A stretch of DNA of 64,000 nucleotides from Terebella lapidaria (lineage: Eukaryota > Annelida > Polychaeta > Terebellida > Terebellidae), in assembly GCA_949152475.1 (NCBI GenBank), contig OX424555.1:100473515-100537514 (forward strand), in the 5' to 3' direction. A program made the translations under genes and the position numbers. The notes under the pieces are model-generated. The model made no database searches and was not told the origin of the DNA. It saw only the letters and a program-made list of their open reading frames with translations. This document shows, one piece after another, positions 1 to 9,088 of the stretch. How positions within the stretch are numbered: position 1 is the first letter of the stretch; each line of letters starts with the position of its first letter.

Positions 1-134
1 CTGGCCAGGAGTCAGAACAAAACAGTTTGTCCAGATTGTCACTTCCAGTTTGCACCTTAAATGAAGAATAGGTCCCAAACTTAGTGTTCAATTTCTCACA
101 CTTAATGGGAAAGTCGAAGACCGACGCCAAGAAC
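1..134. other. Unassigned left edge
   Basis: No open frame, repeat or recognisable element end is visible here. It lies just upstream of where the first LTR copy becomes alignable to the second. It could be a diverged LTR start, internal sequence of that element, or unrelated flank; the sequence does not decide. Confidence 0.4.
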
Positions 135-269
135 GTAGTGTTTTGTGATATTATGGTTAAATAACCGTTTATTAAAATGTATATGTGTTTAAAGGTTCAT
201 ACGGTTCCGTATTGTTAATGTTTAAAAGGTTTTCCGTCTCGGAACTTGGTATATTTGTGATGTTGGTAA

Positions 270-320
270 AGCCGGAGACGGAGCCGGAACCGGAGACGGA
301 ACCGGAGACGGAGCCGGAAC
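270..320 (+). repeat. GGAGCC/GGAGAC hexanucleotide tract in LTR copy 1
   Basis: A short purine-rich tract alternates GGAGCC and GGAGAC hexamers. The same tract occurs at the matching place in the second LTR copy but with a different order of hexamers, so it has changed by slippage since the copies separated. Confidence 0.85.
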
Positions 321-464
321 AATGGAGTACAAAAACGTAATGACGTTATTTCCGGAAGGTCATGTGATCAGCCTCGTTTTCGGTTTAAAAGGTGACGTGT
401 CAGCCACTGATTGGTTCTAGAGTGTTTTTAGAAATCCGGAAAATTTCAGTGTTTTGGCGGACTA

Positions 465-514
465 TGACGTCACAATAGGTTGGTCACGTGACATGGGTCT
501 CAGGTCTATAAAAG
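465..514 (+). promoter_or_regulatory. CRE / E-box / TATA module of LTR copy 1
   Basis: A perfect palindromic cAMP-response-type site TGACGTCA (465-472) is followed by an E-box CACGTG (485-490) and a TATA box TATAAAAG (507-514). Order and spacing match the second copy. CRE is the known site of CREB/ATF proteins and CACGTG of USF/MYC-type bHLH proteins; use of these sites here is inference. Transcription would be expected to begin about 25-30 bp after the TATA box. Confidence 0.7.
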
Positions 515-1881
515 CCCCCGCTTCACAGCGGACGGCGGAGTTGGTGTCCTGACGTCGACCTGTGCAGACCCCTTCTCCCATAGCAGAGTACTCCCTTGTT
601 CCGGATAGAGTCATCCAGATGATAGCAGTTAAGTCTTCTGACTGTGCACTTGGAAAATAAACATGAAAACTTCAACCGAGTTATTTTTCCGTGTTCGTTA
701 GGGAACTGGAAGTTATAACAAAGTTAGTTCACCGGAAAAGAAATTAATACGGAGAAAAGGGAGATAAGTCCACAGTCGGTTAAAACCAAGTTGTAACGAC
801 GTCTTAGGGTGATCCAAGAACCCAGATCACCAAGGAAGGAGACGGAGACGGAGGTGGTATTCAACGGAGCAACTACGGAGGCGGTATCGGACGGAGCAGT
901 TGCAGAGACGGGAACGACGAAGCAGTTGCAGAGGCGGTACCGGACGACGGAGTTGCAGAGGCAGTACCTGACGGAGCGGTTGCGGTAACCGGAAGTGAGA
1001 ACACTTCCAAGATACTCCATTTCAGGTGCAGTCGCAGGTTGCGGTGAGGCAGAGCCAACCGGAGCAGTTTACAGTGCGGCGGAACCTGGCAGAGCGGTTG
1101 CAGTATTCGGAAACGGCAACGTTCCCGGATTCTCTATTCTAGGTGCAGTCGCAGTTTGCAGTAAGGCGGAAAACGACGGAGCTGTTACAGTAAAGCGGTA
1201 ACCCGACGGAGCAGTTGCAGTACCCGGAGACGGAAACGCCTCCGGATTCTTACTTTACAGGTACAGTTGCAGATTAGCAGTCGGACAACGGTTAAGAGGT
1301 CCATTCCAGACCACGCTACCAACCTTAGAGACTTCTAGCCGGAGTTCAACCGTACAGCAGTAGCAGTTTTCCGGAGTTTTACCGTTTCAGCTCCGGTTAA
1401 ATAACAACTCACCCACCTTCCAAGAAAACCGGTTCATCAAGACGTCACAGAAGGGTGCAAACCCGTTACAATAGTTTGAGAAGGAGGTATTTTTGGTTTT
1501 CGTATTTTTTAATTTTTTTTTTCAAAATGATGGCCGTGTTCCTCGAAAAGCGGTCAAATATTGACTTTGTTAGCCATTTTCTCACAAACTGTCTGATCAG
1601 ATTTGAGATTTTTGTTTCAAAAGATTCCCCTCATGTACCTCTGTGATATGTATAAGTTTGGTTGCCCTTGAATCGCCAGTCTGCGTATGACGGCCATTTT
1701 GAATTTTTGACGGGTTCACGAAAAAAAAACATTTTCGACCCAAATCGCGTTTCTATCCATTTTGGGCCATTTCTAGGCAAAAACTATTTTTTTCACCCTT
1801 TGAACAAAATTTTGGACTTTTGCCCCTTTTTTCGCTCCTTTTTTTCATCCATAATGGGAGCTGCCAGAACTGTACTCATAG

Positions 1882-1922
1882 AATGCCAATATCTAGGAAG
1901 ATAGAGCCTAGATATTGGCATT
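1882..1922. repeat. Perfect 16-bp hairpin
   Basis: AATGCCAATATCTAGG (1882-1897) and its exact reverse complement (1907-1922) are separated by a 9-nt loop. The stem has no mismatch. It could be the core of a small foldback element or an RNA hairpin; nothing else identifies it. Confidence 0.85.
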
Positions 1923-1954
1923 TTCAAATGGGAAGTCATATATGGCGATTTCTG

Positions 1955-2084
1955 TGGTGACCTTGAATTTGACCTTCGATGACCTTGAAAGGTCAAAACA
2001 GCCATTTTGGGGTGAAAAAAAAGCCCAGATGTGCCTCTATAGATGAAATGCTTGCAGATATAGTTTTATGTTTGCATTATGAAC
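1955..2084. repeat. ~144-bp TGACCTTGA repeat, left part, split by the LTR
   Basis: The stretch starts with several TGACC(T)TGA-type motifs and ends in ATTATGAACATAT. The same order (TGACCTTGA cluster, then ATTATGAACATATAGGAA) is seen at 3310-3430. Taking out the LTR and one target copy, the two GAACATATAG points are 144 bp apart, so this was a short, diverged tandem array before the LTR landed. Confidence 0.6.
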
Positions 2085-2268
2085 ATATTGTAACGGTCTT
2101 GGGGTGTTCCCAAAAGTTCCCCAAGGTAATTCGTGTATATTTTGTGATATTACGGTTGAATAAGGGTTTATTAAAATGTATATGTGTTTAAAGGTTCATA
2201 TGGTTATATATTGGTGGTTTTAGAAAGGTGTTCCGGCTTGGAACTTAGAATAATTCAATATTGGTGAA

Positions 2269-2299
<31 letters not shown>

Positions 2300-2335
2300 A
2301 CGGAACTGGAGACGGAACCAGAGACGGAGCCGGAA
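2269..2335 (+). repeat. GGAGCC/GGAGAC hexanucleotide tract in LTR copy 2
   Basis: Consecutive GGAGCC hexamers followed by GGAGAC and GGAACT/GGAACC variants, at the same LTR position as the tract in copy 1 but longer. Confidence 0.85.
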
Positions 2336-2473
2336 CAATGGAGTACAAAAACGTAATGACGTTAATTCCGGAAGGTCACGTAATCAGCCTCATTTTCGGT
2401 TTAAAAGGTGACGTGTCAGCCACTGATTGGTTCTAGCATGAAATTCCGGAAAAATCAGTGTTTTGGCGGACTA

Positions 2474-2523
2474 TGACGTCACAATGGTCGGTCACGTGAC
2501 CCTGGGTCTCAGGTCTATAAAAG
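2474..2523 (+). promoter_or_regulatory. CRE / E-box / TATA module of LTR copy 2
   Basis: TGACGTCA (2474-2481), CACGTG (2493-2498) and TATAAAAG (2516-2523) lie in the same order as in copy 1. The copies differ by small indels between the sites while all three core motifs are intact, which is compatible with function at the time of spread but may also reflect recent common origin. Confidence 0.7.
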
Positions 2524-3282
2524 CCCCCGCATCAGAGCGGACGGCGGAGTTGGTGTCCTGACGTCGACCTGTTCAGACCCTTCTCCCTTAGCTCCGGCTT
2601 AGGTCATGCAGATGATCACAGTTTATGTCTTCCGACTGTACACTTAGAGAAATAAAGCTGAAAACCTATTCCGGGTTGTTTTTCCGTGTTCGTTAGGGAA
2701 CTTGGAAATTATGATAAAGTTAAAGTAATCGGAAAAAGAAAGTAATACGGAGAAGAAGGGAGACAAGTTAAGGTCGGTTAAGACAAAGTTTGTGATGACG
2801 TCTGAGGGTGATCCAGAACCCAGATCACTGGAGAAGAAGACGGAGACGAAGGTGGAAGCAACGGACCCACTGCGGAGGCGGTACCTGACGGAGCAGTTGC
2901 GGCGACAGGAGCAGTTGCAGTACCAGAGGCGGAGACGCTTCTAGATTCGTCATTTCAGGTGCAGCCGCAGTTGCAGTGAGACGGAAACAACGGAGCAGTT
3001 TGCGGAAACGGTGACCCGACAGAGCAGTTGCAGTACTGGTAGCGGAAACGCCACCGGAATCCTTATTTCAGGTGCAGTTGCAGATTGCAGTCAGGGGAAG
3101 GACGGTTGGAGGTCCATTCCAGACCACGCTACCAACCCTTAGAGACTTCTAGCAGTGATTAAGCCGTGCAAGCAGCAGTTTCCCGGAATTTTCTGTTACA
3201 GCTCCGGTTAACCAAAAACCCAACCACCTTCTAAGAAACCGTTTATCCAGACGTCACAGAGGGGGAAATCCCGTTACAATAT

Positions 3283-3534
3283 AGGAAGACGTACATGGCA
3301 CAACTAATGATGACCTTGAACTTGACCTCAGATGACCTTGAGTGCCAAATGTCTGACTCGGAATGTGTAAATTGGCCTGAGCGACCTAAACACTTGCACC
3401 CAGATATCTTTGTATTATGAACATATAGGAAATCAAATGCCACAAACGTAGATGTAATGGTGACATTGAAGTTCACATGGATGACCTTGATTGCTGAATC
3501 TCAAGGTCTTTTACCTGCCATGGCCAGACCAAAA
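3283..3534. repeat. ~144-bp TGACCTTGA repeat, right part
   Basis: Continues the repeat interrupted by the LTR. TGACCTTGAACTTGACCTC and related motifs recur near 3310, 3335 and 3485, and GAACATATAGGAA recurs at 3419. Divergence between units is high. TGACCTTGA is the reverse complement of TCAAGGTCA, the extended half-site of SF-1/ERR-type nuclear receptors. No coding content is visible. Confidence 0.6.
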
Positions 3535-3570
3535 TTGTCCGGCAACCTATCTTAGCCTTTGGGCTAATTT
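3535..3570. repeat. Left inverted end of the 5.55 kb block
   Basis: It pairs in inverted orientation with 9053-9088 over about 36 bp with a handful of mismatches; TTGTCCGG is outermost on both sides. The inner TTAGCC/GGGCTAA palindrome could form a small hairpin. Confidence 0.65.
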
Positions 3571-3582
3571 TTAAAGTTTTAT

Positions 3583-3960
3583 TTAACTAGTATTATATTT
3601 ACTATACTTACCTCCATAATACTACATGGGTATCCCCAACAGCCTACTAAAAAAGACGCTCCCCCATAGAAAAACCTACCTATGTGGAAGAATAAAGAAT
3701 TACTCCTCCAGTGCGGTGCTCACTACCTCCATCCCCAATAATTCCTTGTCTCAGGGGCGAGTACAAAGGAAACGGGGCAGGATGGGTGGGACACTTTAGA
3801 AGTATTATGGAGGTAAGTTTCTACTTTCGTTCATATTGTTAGCAATGTCATGTAAAACGCATAGAACACATGGATATGTGCTCAATAAATCACGGGGTAA
3901 TAATAATAATAATAATAATAAATAATAATAGTAAGTATAGTAAATAATACTAGTTTTAAC
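3583..3960. repeat. Foldback structure near the left end, with ATAAT repeat
   Basis: TTAACTAGTATTATATTTAC (from 3583) continues to ACTATACTTA (3610) and is matched in reverse complement at 3931-3960. Between them ACCTCCATAATACT occurs forward (3610-3623) and reversed (3802-3816), with a third forward copy outside the loop (3993-4007). A TAA microsatellite fills about 3898-3930. Terminal and internal complementary repeats are typical of DIRS-type ends, but a nested foldback element is equally possible. Confidence 0.55.
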
Positions 3961-4302
3961 TTTTATAACCATGAATTATTGTCCTATACATCACCTCCAT
4001 AATAGTACACAGGTAAAGTCAGAATAGCCACAGGAGGTGCGCTTCGTACCCTTCCCTAGGAGTCTACCCGAGTAGGACCAGGAAGACATTCTGATAATTA
4101 ACGCAATTATTACAAGTGCAAAAAGTACATACCAAGGTAGAGAATTTAGTCTTGAATCCACTTCACTTCCCGAGACTTGACCTGTCCATTCCGTAGTTCA
4201 GTAATTGTAAGAGTCAAATAAATCCAAGGATAACAATGGTACCTAAAAGAGGAGAATCTGGGAGTCTTATCTGAATGATATATCCAGAGGTCTATATACA
4301 GT

Positions 4303-4584
4303 TCAATATCTTCTTGCACTAGTAACTAAGTTACTAGCGTCCCAGCCCTCCGTTCTGGCTTGAATGTCAGCAGAATGCTTAAATGTCAGTAGAAGACAGA
4401 AAAGAGAACCCATGCTCAAGTTTCTGAGTTGCATCCACCACCGGACACACTCGCGAGCTGGGGAAGTCAAAGTTACCTGAGTAGAGTCAGGGTCGGTAGC
4501 TTGACACCAACTGAGTCTCAGGCAATGCTGTAGTTCTTGCATGTGGAGGTGGCTGAGCAGCTCCAGCTTCTCAGTTGCAGCCAA
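4303..4584 (-). pseudogene. RNase H-like part of the DIRS-like fossil
   Basis: A minus-strand stretch includes the words ECVRWWMQLRN and EGWDAS in the positions where DIRS-type elements have the WW motif and the start of the RNase H domain. It follows the reverse transcriptase on the same strand. Fossil; no function expected. Confidence 0.6.
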
Positions 4585-4599
4585 CAGACCCAGCAGGGA

Positions 4600-5214
4600 C
4601 TACCAGGAGGCGGTCAACTGACAAGGATTGGCCAGAAAGGAGGCCAGGAGGGGAAGCAACTTGCAGATCCGCTCCAATGGTGGGAATATAATGCCTGACA
4701 TGGTAACGAACCGGTAGCCCCAAAAGACAAAATCGCTAGATGAAACGAGTTCCGACTTCTCAGAATTGATAACCAGGCCCATGGTCTGACATATGTTGAG
4801 CAACCAATCATGGTGTTCCATCAAGGTGTTGCAAGACTGATTGCGTAAAAGCCAGTTGTTGAGGTACTAATATAGAAAGATACGCATTGGTGAACAAGGC
4901 TCTGGATCTCGCGCACCTTAGTGAAAATCCAAAAGAGCACGGAAATGCTAAATGCAACCCAGATAAGCGAACCTCAGATACTGGCGGGAGGCCGGGTGTA
5001 TTGGAATGTGGAAGAAGGCATCTTTCAGATTCAGATGCACTACCCAAGCATCCACCAGGAGTGCTAACCGAATGGATTTGGCCGTCTCCATGTCGAATTT
5101 GGGAATCTTCACGAATGGGTTCAGCAGTGACAAGTCGATCACTGGACGCCAACTGCTTGAACTCTTGGGAACCACAAACACGATAATGTAGAACCCTGGA
5201 AACCTGGAATCCAT
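4600..5214 (-). pseudogene. Reverse transcriptase part of the DIRS-like fossil
   Basis: Minus-strand sequence carries clear reverse-transcriptase words: SSSWRPVIDLSLLNPFV, KDAFFHIPIHPASRQYLRF, and further along GLVINSEKSELV and FVFWGYRF. The spacing and wording (WRPVIDL..LN, then LKDAFFHIPI, then a late EKSEL..FVF.GY block) are those of DIRS-type reverse transcriptases rather than LINE or Gypsy ones. The parts lie in more than one frame and the copy is broken. Confidence 0.78.
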
Positions 5215-5354
5215 GGGTTCTATGGCCCCTTTGGCGATCAGTTTCTGAATCTCAGCATCTAAGGCTGCCTGCTTGTCTGGTGCAAACGGCAGAGTAAGTC
5301 ATTTTTACAAACTGAATCCGAAATCCCTTCTGGAGTACCCCCACGATCCAAGGG

Positions 5355-6595
5355 CTAGGTCTCATCTCTTTCCAAACAGGCCAATATATATTTAAGCGCC
5401 ACCGACTGGCGGCCCTGTGAGACGCTCTTGGTGATGAGCGGTACCCGCGGTACTCGTAGTCTGGTACTTACTGCTTGGACCGGGCTGGGATGCCCCTGCT
5501 CTGCCCTTGGACATGCCACAACTGGGATCAGAGTGATGGTGGCCATCACGCTTGGCTGATGTTGGGCACCAAAAAAGGGCTGGTACTTCGACTTGGACTG
5601 GGAAACGGGCTTCCATCTCTTCTGCTTGACCAGCAAATCTTGGACTTTGATTGTTTGCCACCTGGATGCGGTCTGAGACTTGGTGTTCCTCACGAACAAA
5701 CTCAAGGTCTTCCCCTTGGAAGAGGGAGTTCTGGGCCTTGTCATGCAGAGCCTCCTGCACGCAGGATGTGAGCATGGGAGCCATGCGAAGCTTTGACCAA
5801 AGGGCTGCCAGAGCCTTAAACGAGAGCGACTTTAGGTTCACGTCCCGCTGCCATTGTTCAATCATGTAAGTGCCATAGGTAGTCTGGTGTAGCTGATCCT
5901 GTATGGCGATGCCCGCACTACTGAGGAGACCGATAAATGAGGTGAGCTGCTCCCGGATTGATTCCGAAGAGACAGGGCCTGATGTGGCTTGGCATACAAG
6001 GCTTCCCAGGTTGACGCAAGGAGCCAATCCTGAATGGAATCGATCAAAATGGCAGATCGCAGGGCCTTGTGCACCTTCTCCAGCTGTGTGATTTGAGTCG
6101 AAACCGAGGTTGGAGCAGACATGAACTGTAGGGTCATCTTGGAGGGCCTAGACTTCGGACAACTTCGGCTGTTTCACCTTGTCTCCCTTGGCGTGGAGAG
6201 CGTTCTTGGGGCGGCACTCAGTGGGAGCTGCTGGTGTGTATTTGTGGGAGGAGCTGGAAGGCTGGATGAAACTGAGTCCACGGAGGAGGAGTTATCCACA
6301 GGGGGCTCCATGAGGAACTGCGACCCGAGGCGGGAGCGAACAAGTAGTAGCTCATCTCAAAAGATCAACTCTTGGTGTGACGCATGATCCACTAACGCGA
6401 GGAAGCGAGAGTAGAAGTCTCATCCAGGTCCTGATCCTTGTCTTCCGAGTCCGAGTTTGAGTGAAGGCGCTTCCTGGAAGATTGTGGAAGAGGGAGGGGC
6501 AGCGAGGTAGCCTCTTGTGTGTGACAAACAGAGAGGAGTAGTAAACCTGGTGAAAGACCTCCTACCCCCCCCCCCCCCTGCTTCCAACGGGACAT
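5355..6595 (-). pseudogene. Gag-like region of the DIRS-like fossil
   Basis: Upstream of the reverse transcriptase on the same strand is about 1.2 kb of GC-richer sequence with long minus-strand open stretches but no catalytic motif. One stretch has a helical, Gln/Leu-rich run; the upstream end is Ser/Asp/Glu-rich (SNSDSEDKDQDLDE) after a poly-Gly/poly-C tract (6565-6578). Position and composition fit a DIRS gag-like product. I base this on context, not on a recognised domain. Confidence 0.5.
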
Positions 6596-7124
6596 CCGGC
6601 CCTGAGGTGCTGGAATGTGGTGGAAGATGCGGTGAGTACTCAGCCGTCCATGTGGAACCCTGGTGTTGGTCGGAGTCAGGGATCAGATAGGATCTCGGGT
6701 CTCGGACCCCTAGATGGGCCGGGGATCGACTACAGCGTGATTCCGACTCGGTTTGAACAGTACTGTCGGCTCCCGGGACCCGACGTGGGCTTGGGAGTAA
6801 TGATAAGGCACCCAGGAACCTCCCCTGAAAGATACCAGGGTGGCAAGAAATGCATCGCTGATCGCTTATCAGAGTCGGGATATGAAGGGGCCGTGTTCCT
6901 TGTGCTGCATGGCAACGCCCTCTAACTTGCTCGCCCAGTATACTGTAACAATGGTCTTACGTCACTTCCCTCGTATCTCGTGCTTCAGGGACTGTAAGTA
7001 CTCTGGAGCCGCGTTGTTCAATGGAGTTGTCTCAGAGCTGACCAAGGCAAGAGAACGACGGAGGGCTCGGCCATGAGCTCTACATCCTCGCTCTCTGGCT
7101 AAGGCCCGCGAGGGCCCTGTGGAC
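6596..7124. other. Upstream part of the DIRS-like block, no gene recognised
   Basis: GC-rich sequence similar in composition to the gag-like region. Short open frames occur on both strands but none has a recognisable motif. Probably leader or 5' coding remains of the same element. Confidence 0.4.
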
Positions 7125-7273
7125 AATTGACCTATCGCCAAACCCATTTGTCCGAGTCTTTTTACGCCATTTACGACGCATTATGCAAAACGTTATTATT
7201 GGCCAAAGAGAAGTTTGCTGACGTAATTTGTGAAACTCGGACAACTTTTGGGGGCTTTGGCGATAGGTCAATT
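7125..7273. mobile_element. 149-bp foldback element (MITE-like)
   Basis: Perfect 18-bp terminal inverted repeats, AATTGACCTATCGCCAAA at 7125-7142 and its reverse complement at 7256-7273, are followed inward by a second inverted match TTGTCCGAGT / ACTCGGACAA. The interior is AT-rich and non-coding, unlike the GC-rich flanks. Size and ends fit a non-autonomous DNA transposon. I could not find a clear target duplication; an AATT palindrome sits at both ends, so if the target is AATT the duplication would be hidden in the repeats. Superfamily not assigned. Confidence 0.7.
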
Positions 7274-7856
7274 TACATAAGGGGGCCCAGGTGGGGAAGA
7301 TCTTGATGACTTGGTGGTGTACGCCCTCTGGATCACCGGTCTCCCACCCGGGATGGTGCGACACAGGCTCTGGCGGACTGTCTGGCTGTCCGGGGTTCCA
7401 TCTCGCGTGGCGGACTACGGCCAGCCGGCCTTACAGTTGACACCACGGTGATGATCGTGTATCTGAGTGGTTTCCGCATGTCTGGGCTCGCAGGGCAGGC
7501 TGTTCCTGGTTACCGTTCTGTAGTAAATACTGCACCCGCAGTGACTTTACATAAATAAAATAGCTTAACATAAATGATTATAGGGCCGCAACACCCGCGT
7601 GTATTACTAAGTAGTATATAATTAGTTTCAATTGTATTCAATGATAATTTAGTTGCTCTGAACCAGTCGAATGAAGTATTTAATTGATTACTCAGTATTT
7701 TAATCATACTGTCAATATTTTCATCAGTCAAATATATAGTCGTATTGTATCCGAAGAGTATATTTTTAACATCCTTCAATGAGAAAGTAATGGACAAATG
7801 GTCGACAAGTGGTCGAGTATGTTTGATTTATGGTTCAAAATGTTTTCAGTGGTGTT
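7274..7856. other. No gene seen
   Basis: The first ~230 bp continue the GC-rich composition left of the foldback element; from about 7540 the DNA becomes AT-rich. Short minus-strand frames exist (for example 7510-7797) but have no family features and no flanking signals. Confidence 0.45.
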
Positions 7857-8045
7857 ATGACATTTAGGGTAGGCATGTATGTTACATTTAGGGGGCCTCA
7901 AATTCATGACATTTAGGGTATGATGATATGTCACATTTAGGGGACCTTTATGACATTTAGGGGACCTTATGACATTTGGGGTTCCTGTGTTATGACATAT
8001 AGGGGACCTTACTACATTTGGGGTAGGTGTTACATTTAACGGTGC
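7857..8045 (+). repeat. Degenerate GACATTTAGGGGACCT minisatellite
   Basis: About nine imperfect copies of (T)GACATTTAGGGG(ACCT) at uneven spacing of roughly 15-30 bp. The spacing varies, suggesting old decay. A minus-strand open frame through it (repeating PNV..SP.CH) is a by-product of the repeat. Confidence 0.75.
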
Positions 8046-9052
8046 CACAGACATCGAACAGTATTGGCAATCACATGAAATAGATTATTCTGGATTCGAG
8101 CGGTGAAGTCGTTGGCCGATCTCGGTCAAAGAAATTTGTGGAATTATATCCGCTGATCGAGGCGTGAGTGTATGTACATGCGAGTTTAGAATTTTCAGGA
8201 TATAAGGTGTATGCCAATATAAATGAGAATATTGTATCACATACATCTTTTCACTAATTTCTGTATTCAATAATTAGTAACAGTATCAATTTGGCGGTAT
8301 TTTCATTAGTTATGATTAGCAATAATAATATGTTTATCTAAAAAGGGAACCATCACAGACCCATTACATGTAACAAAACTGGATGATAAAATTGCGAACA
8401 TTACAAATCAAGAGGCAGCCTCGTGACAGATAAATGTCAGGTAGGCTACCGTTGTTTGGTGTCATATTTCACAATCTCATCCTGTTTTGATGTCTGATAT
8501 CACCGTTTATACGAGAGTAGAGCGTGCAGGCAAGTAAAGGGTGAACTTTTAGCTTGACATGGTCAGCGCCGCACAGCATCAGGGCGCAATATGACGAACG
8601 ACTGTGTTCAGCTAATGTGCAGCTGTCAGACAAAGTAACATTTAAGGCAGACAGGTCTGGCAAATCCTGCATTCACTGAGAGCGGACGGACTAATGTAGC
8701 GCGGGACAGGCGGGACAATTATACCCCATCAGGTGATGGCTCACTCTGGCCGCGCACACAAAGGTTGACATCCAGAACAACCCCAAAACCGCCGCAGAAC
8801 CTCCCTCCAAATGGACGACCAGATAGCATGTCCAAATACCGGGCTTTTAATGCACGTTTTATACCAGACAACCTCGCCCCGGACACAGAGCCATAGATCA
8901 CTGCGGTGACGAGGCTTACCCAAATATTATCTTCATATCAGATCTAAAATAGTATAACCTGTAATATAAAAGATAATCCGAAATCCTTTCGTGCAGTAAC
9001 TTTATGTTGCTGTGAATATCTACACTGAAAAAAGGAATAGGTTTACAAAAAT
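8046..9052. other. Non-coding right part of the 5.55 kb block
   Basis: Mostly AT-rich with no recognised gene. A more GC-rich island at about 8690-8930 has 60-codon open frames on the minus strand in two frames, with no motif I recognise. It could be unrelated inserted DNA. Confidence 0.4.
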
Positions 9053-9088
9053 AAATTAGCCCAAGGGCTAAGAAAGGATACCGGACAA
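9053..9088. repeat. Right inverted end of the 5.55 kb block
   Basis: ATTAGCCCAAGGGCTAAG (palindromic core TTAGCCC/GGGCTAA) followed by CCGGACAA; inverted partner of 3535-3570. Confidence 0.65.

Larger units (their letters stand above)
135..1470 (+). mobile_element. LTR copy 1 (fossil LTR retroelement, family not identified)
   Basis: This stretch aligns along most of its length with the copy at 2089-3278. Shared landmarks in the same order are a GGAGCC-type repeat, TGACGTCA, CACGTG, TATAAAAG, AATAAA (656-661), a long degenerate CGGAGCAGTTGCAG-rich segment (about 836-1260) and the end CCGTTACA. Promoter, poly(A) signal and a terminal CA are the usual LTR layout, with a long part after the poly(A) signal. 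The right end is clear at 1470; the left end is not, because the first ~40 bp of the other copy have no obvious partner. No coding part of the parent element lies next to it. Treated as a fossil; family (Gypsy-like or other) cannot be told from an LTR alone. Confidence 0.72.
1471..2084. other. Non-coding spacer between the two LTR copies
   Basis: AT-rich DNA with T and A runs and no convincing gene. It contains a perfect hairpin at 1882-1922 and, from about 1955, the start of a ~144-bp repeat rich in TGACCTTGA that continues on the far side of the second LTR. The short open frames in it have no family features. Confidence 0.6.
2089..3278 (+). mobile_element. Solo LTR, copy 2 (fossil, both ends present)
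   Basis: An LTR of 1190 bp begins TGTAACGG and ends CCGTTACA, a perfect 8-bp inverted terminal repeat with TG...CA ends. It is flanked by ATAT on both sides (2085-2088 and 3279-3282), a fitting 4-bp target duplication. It has a TATA box (2516-2523), AATAAA (2651-2656), a hexamer tract and a long GC-rich segment as in copy 1. No internal part adjoins it, so it looks like a solo LTR left by recombination between two LTRs. The flanking repeat joins cleanly across it. Family unknown. Confidence 0.8.
3535..9088 (-). mobile_element. DIRS-like tyrosine-recombinase retroelement, fossil, with inverted ends
   Basis: The block is bounded by inverted repeats: TTGTCCGG...CTTAGCC...GGGCTAAT at 3535-3570 and its diverged reverse complement at 9053-9088. 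Each contains a small palindrome of the type TTAGCCC/GGGCTAA. Inside, on the minus strand and in the order expected for DIRS elements, are a gag-like region (about 6595-5355), reverse transcriptase (about 5214-4600) and an RNase H-like region (about 4584-4303). DIRS elements are known for inverted ends and lack of target duplications, and none is seen here. I recognised no recombinase or methyltransferase part. The element is clearly broken in several places and old. The assignment of the outer inverted repeats to the same element as the reverse transcriptase is inference. Confidence 0.6.

Noticed and set aside
135-3278. The two LTR copies as the ends of one short element
   Set aside because: The right copy has its own ATAT duplication and interrupts a repeat that joins across it, so it is a separate solo LTR. 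The 618 bp between the copies has no primer site or coding part next to the LTR ends.
7080-7364. 94-codon minus-strand frame
   Set aside because: It runs straight through the 149-bp foldback element, so it cannot be a conserved gene.
7857-8045. Telomere-like repeat
   Set aside because: The word is CATTTAGGGG with irregular spacing, not a regular TTAGGG array.
8690-8930. GC-rich island with two overlapping 60-codon minus-strand frames
   Set aside because: No motif, start context or splice signals were recognisable, and two frames open at once points to composition rather than coding.
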